This document shows, piece after piece, positions 59,803 through 64,000 of a stretch of 64,000 bases of DNA (position 1 is the stretch's first letter; each line of letters opens with the position of its first letter). The stretch is from NCBI RefSeq assembly GCF_964340395.1, contig NC_135569.1, positions 8,906,540 through 8,970,539 on the forward strand, read 5' to 3'. A program made the translations under genes and the position numbers. This DNA comes from Glandiceps talaboti (lineage: Eukaryota; Hemichordata; Enteropneusta; Spengelidae). The notes under the pieces were generated by a model, which searched no databases, was not told the DNA's origin, and saw only the letters and a program-made list of their open reading frames with translations.

Positions 59803-62800
59803 GCATATGGTAGATTACAAAAGCAGGTGATAGCAGTGTCGTACTTTAGTATGTGGATATAATCACCCTGTGGTTAAGATAGTGTAAACACTGCTACATC
59901 ATGAGGGGAAACTTGATAACAGAGAAGTCACTCCACTGTTAGTGTAATTTCATATATGTAAGTTAGTGGCTTGTATCAACGTGTTGCAGCAATAGTTAGT
60001 CTGTGTATGTGTAAGCCTCCCAACAGCCGAGTTTCCACTGTCGTAGAGGAAAAACTCTACTGACAGTTACAATTATGCAAAAGGATCAACGAATTTTGTT
60101 TAAACTTACATCCGTTAAGTAGTATGCTGACCGTGAATAGTTGTACCTAGTGTAGGGATATATTGGAGTTTGTGGGGTTGGTGACTGGACAACCAGCCGA
60201 CGTGCTTCATTCAGTGTACCAAATACAAATCCTTTTGCATTTGGCATTTTATATGACAAATAGATAGATGGATAGACGGCAGTACTTGCATCAAACAGCC
60301 ACTGCAAGTTGTCATTTACGTTTTGTACTGCTACAGAACATTCTGATTGGCCTTCGTGGTTGTAACAATCTGGAAAACCATAAAAACCCCACAGTGCCCG
60401 AGGGCGCACATCTCTAGCAACCTTCAGTGTTCCCTCCATCAACATTTTAGCAGCCGTTTCAAACTCATTCTTGGCAACGATCTCTACCAGATCATCGGAC
60501 CAGTTAGGATGTCGTTGTCGAACTAGGTCTAATGACTTATTTTGATAGATCAACATCCTATCCCAATTTCTTTCCCACGTTGGCCTCCAATATTCCCAGT
60601 CAATGACTGCAAGACCATCGTAATTTGCATCTGGAAGTAGTACCATGATGTCATTGACTACTTTTTCGAAATGACCCGTGAGATTTGTAAGCTGTAATTA
60701 ATGAAACAGAAATGATTTTTAAAATGTTGGTGCATGTTTCTTTACAAACTTAAGGTAGAAAATGATTGAGGTGAGATTGAAATAGCCATTGAAAGTAATC
60801 TATTTGCTACAGAACGGAAATGGCGTTCTTTGACCTGATTTATGTTTTTGAGATGAAGAGCGATAGTTAACTTCATCGCGATTGAGAATAGACCATATGT
60901 ATGATAATGTAAGGGACATGGAGTAAATATATTTTAAAATTCAAAACCTCAAGGCTAAAAATCAGACAATGCATGTATAGCAAAACATTATCTAACATTC
61001 TAGACTGTTACACACGTCTTGTCGTGGTCTTCCGTGAGTACAAGCTGATTATAGGGCGACATGACACGTCGTATCTTACATACCACCAACATCCGTCATA
61101 ATCGAATTTAGTCTTATCTAAACTAACACAATGATATCCTCTTGCATGTATCCCGGATTATCTATTTTAGTCGCGGTCACGTGATGTACATATAACACCT
61201 CATAACCTAGGAATAGCCATTCAGTGCAACTCGATCCAAAATTCTCCAAATAAAAACTAATTCCATTCAGTTAAAATGTACGTAGTTAATTTTCAGGTCA
61301 CTATAGAAATGTAAAAAGGGTCTGAGGTTGGTGATCGTTAAGTAGAGAGTGTGCAATTCTTAAAAAGAAAGAAAGAAATTCGACCAAGTATCAGTGTTAC
61401 GATCCAGAAGAGTCATATTTTTGGGCATATTTTACCAAAATTAACGTATAATTTACTTTTGTACTACTTACTTACAAAAAGGAGGCTAACATATGTTGAT
61501 TTTTCTACTAATCTTGGATTAATTGCTCTAATCTTGGTAACTAACGATACTAGTGTTTTGATTAAACAACATAGATTAGTACTGGTAAACAAGATAACTT
61601 GTTGGTAATCGAATTCAGATTAAAACCTAATTTTCCAATAGCGTTATCACTTGTCTTACACGTGGAAAACTTACATATGGCATCAATCTATATTCTGTGG
61701 AAAGTTCAATGTGTCTTTCTGGAACGATGAATCTAGGTGAAAGATCGTTTATTTATAGCAAATTATATTTAGAATGATGACATATAATTTCAAGGTGACA
61801 ACTAGAACTTATCTCTTAGGGACATGTAATGGAGGAATAAAGACTTTAGAGGTTGAATTACAATGCTACTGTTGGTGTGCGGTGTCTCGCTCTGTCTGAG
61901 TGTAAAAGCGTACTTGTGAGTGACGATACCTGTGTGGGTAATTCCTAACTTAGACAAGCTCATTTATTAGCCTTCAAAGCTGTACATAATATGATATGAT
62001 GATATGATTAGATCGTGGTACCCTAGAAAGATAGTTAGAGTGGAGAATCGTTTACGTTCTGCTGATCTACTTGCAACTACGCTACTTAGACACCGAAACG
62101 TAACATTAGGTAGTCTTGCTGCTAGACGTTCGGGCTTTTTTTCCGATACGATAAGCGAACGAAGTTCGCAGTGAGGGCTTGGTAGCGATGTTCGTTCGTG
62201 TGTCGTATTGTATCGGAGGAACATCCGAGGTCTAGCAGATAGACTGAACATTGGGTAGCCTCAGAACGTAACACCTAGTAAGTACAATGTGCGTAACTGA
62301 AAGTATACAGTGAAATATCGAAACATCGAATTTTTTATGCGTGTTGTACGTGGTTTTTTAATTTGCAATACAACATCTCAACAAAGATTCAAACCAAACT
62401 CTTTTGAAAATGTCCTGCTGTTTTAGGTTTGTATTTTTGTCATTTATTCGTTTTGCGCAAAATACTTATACAAAAAGACAAGTTACATCTTTTGTACAGG
62501 TATAGTTTACACGTTTCTTCCACACTGTAGTCCCGTATTTGCATTGAATTTAGCCTTGAGGTTAAGAAAAATGTAGCAATGTTTATAAATCTAGATTTAT
62601 TTGTTGATGAAGCAGACGATGAAATATAGTAATGTTCAATAATGGTTCGTCGCGCTAGACAATGTTTAAAATAGTTGAATGAATAGCAGGTGTAGTTCAG
62701 ATATAGCTCACCTGTGGAATTCCGCCATTGACAGGTTCCCCGTCATCTTTACGAAAATATGGATAGAGTCCAATTAAATGATTCAAAATCGTAACCTTGT

Positions 62801-63038
62801 CACCCTGCCAGGTCTCATTGCTGTTCGCTATAATGCCATACTTTGCCAGATCCAATGGAACACCAAGCTTGTCTTCACATGGCCACGTCTTGGAGTTCCA
62901 CACCACAGAATATGGTGTGTCGTTGCCAAAGGGAATAGCGGTTGCTTCGACGAGTGTTCCAAACATAAGCATAAGGCAACAAGCGTACAGATGTCGCCGT
63001 GGTAATAAGAAACGACAACAGTTTATAGTTGGATTCAT
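59014..63038 (-). CDS. Hyaluronidase (glycoside hydrolase family 56)
   Basis: Exons 62,712-63,038, 60,110-60,691 and 59,014-59,427, all joined in phase 0, give 440 residues, the usual length for the family. Order: a signal peptide (hydrophobic core LYACCLMLMFGTLVEA); FxVVWNSKTWPC; GGIPQ; the catalytic block GLAVIDWEYWRPTW, in which Asp140 and Glu142 match the family's catalytic pair; WGFYGFPDC; IYLSYK; GIVIWGDY; and a C-terminal EGF-like module (CSKTNCNDHGRC to CECYPGWHGDYC). Family enzymes cut beta-1,4 bonds of hyaluronan or chondroitin outside the cell or in lysosomes, with Glu as acid/base. The secretion signal and conserved Cys suggest an active secreted enzyme. No GPI signal or membrane anchor is visible. 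Confidence 0.95.
59749..59801. repeat. (TTG)n microsatellite
   Basis: About 17 TTG units in hyaluronidase intron 2, which otherwise holds nothing I recognise. Confidence 0.94.
60110..60691 (-). CDS. Hyaluronidase exon 2
   Basis: 194 codons, LTNLTGHFEK to SAYYLTD, with the catalytic Asp-x-Glu and most of the barrel. Acceptor TTAATTACAG, donor GTAAGT. Confidence 0.95.
62055..62268. mobile_element. TIR family 5 element, short palindrome
   Basis: Ends CGTTCTG and CAGAACG with TA on both sides. Inside, CTGCTAGAC pairs with GTCTAGCAG, CCGATACGATA with a diverged TATTGTATCGG, and CGAACGAA with TTCGTTCG. About 214 bp, without coding capacity, in hyaluronidase intron 1. The rest of that intron (60,692-62,711) has no feature apart from a fragment at 62,565-62,680 resembling TIR family 4. 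Confidence 0.6.
62712..63038 (-). CDS. Hyaluronidase exon 1
   Basis: 109 codons from the start Met through the signal peptide to GGIPQ. Donor GTGAGC. The Met sits about 20 residues before the hydrophobic core, a slightly long n-region; later Met residues (23 and 25) lie inside the core. Confidence 0.92.
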
Positions 63039-63965
63039 CTCGATTGAACGACCTTTTGGTTAGTTTTTGGTAAGTTGGCGGCAAGCTACTCGTCCGTTTG
63101 AAGACCCTGTGACGTGCACAGTTGTTGCAACGTTAGAGGCAAGCTAAATGTGTCATACGTCCGCTTGAAGACACGTACACACGTCCTGTATTATACTTAT
63201 GTATGCTGACAAACACCTGATGACATAATAAGAGCAAATATGATTGGTCCATTCAGAGTCCCACCCCTCCCCCAGACAAAAAAGACCCAAAAAAAACCAA
63301 AAAAAAAACCAGCCTCCACACAAAATATAGTAGATAGTTCACTCTCATCATATTAATGCCTCAGTTGCTATGAAATATTCGTAAAAAAATAATTATGATA
63401 AAAACATTCTGCGACATCGGAAAAACACAAAATACAAAAGACTGGTCGGGAAAAGAAAATTACTTTTCACCGGTTATGGCTTGTAGCGTGATTAGCTCTT
63501 TGTCCTGAGTCCGGACTGTATGGACAATATGGCGGAATGGCATTTTAGTACATGGAAGTGCATATAGGATACTCTTCACTGTAACTGCCAATTACAACGC
63601 ACAACAAATAAAGAGACAAATTATGCGTCTGCCATCGTATAGTCCAGTCAGTCTAGTGAAAATTTAGGCCAAACCTCAACATAATTATTGCAACAGAAAT
63701 AATTTTTAGTGCATCTTGCTCAGAATATTTTATGCTGAATAATATATTCAAAGTCTAGAAAAATTTAAGTGGTGGAACATGGTGAAAAATGACGTTTCTT
63801 AATTAGCATAACAAGTGAAAAAATAATATTCATGAGATATCATTTGTTCAAAGACCAATGCAAGTAACATGTCTATGGGTAGGTCTGAAGGTCATGAATT
63901 ACTTTTGAGTCACTATATGATGGTACAAACATTCCTATTGAATTTAAACAGACTGAATGTGTGTA

Positions 63966-64000
<35 letters not shown>
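63039..64000. other. Upstream of hyaluronidase
   Basis: The presumed promoter region. A CCAAT motif (minus strand, about 63,241-63,245) lies about 200 bp above the start codon. A roughly 60-bp imperfect direct repeat (GGCAAGCTA, CGTCCG-TTGAAGAC) lies at 63,083-63,175. No TATA box is clear and no gene lies beyond. Confidence 0.45.
63961..64000. repeat. (TG)n microsatellite at window edge
   Basis: A TG run that continues past the window end. Confidence 0.9.

Noticed and set aside
61967-62251. 94-codon minus-strand frame
   Set aside because: Lies over the palindromic TIR family 5 element in an intron; no protein motif.

Overview
The window looks like nuclear DNA of a bilaterian invertebrate, probably marine. 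It is AT-rich, its genes are split by spliceosomal GT-AG introns, and it is dense in di-, tri-, tetra- and pentanucleotide microsatellites, short terminal-inverted-repeat (TIR) elements, a tRNA-derived SINE and LINE relics. No vertebrate-specific or prokaryotic feature is visible, and I cannot name the species. Every convincing gene is on the minus strand.

Layout. About 1-10 kb has no recognisable exon. At 10,032-10,404 lies a first exon of a class A GPCR (receptor C) whose remaining exons I cannot find. At 16.2-21.8 kb (receptor A) and 27.5-37.5 kb (receptor B) are two complete paralogous class A GPCR genes. Both have three exons with identical intron positions and phases (phase 1 at the start of TM2, phase 0 after TM4). 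Their predicted proteins are 454 and 434 residues. Both lack the usual CWxP motif of TM6. The introns hold minisatellites, a SINE, LINE relics, a TIR element and long microsatellites. From 37.5 to 45.2 kb there is no gene, but there is a 40-bp minisatellite of about 26 units and a TIR element nested in another.

From 45,265 to 57,583 runs a multi-exon gene for a large, highly charged coiled-coil protein. I resolved 17 exons (1,468 codons plus stop), all bounded by phase-0 introns. They include an alternating series of two exon types (A about 86 codons, B about 96 codons), each one repeat of about 90 residues. Three neighbouring A/B pairs are nearly identical, introns included, so the gene has recently grown by in-frame duplication of exon pairs. 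The 5' end was not found. From 59,014 to 63,038 lies a complete three-exon hyaluronidase (GH56) gene of 440 residues, with signal peptide, catalytic Asp/Glu pair and C-terminal EGF-like module.

Working together: the receptors form a small tandem cluster that arose by gene duplication. The coiled-coil gene and the hyaluronidase share a strand, but nothing in the sequence ties their functions. The least expected features are the exon-pair amplification with TIR elements inside the amplified introns, the receptors' altered TM6, and at least six TIR-element families, most flanked by TA and one by TAA.
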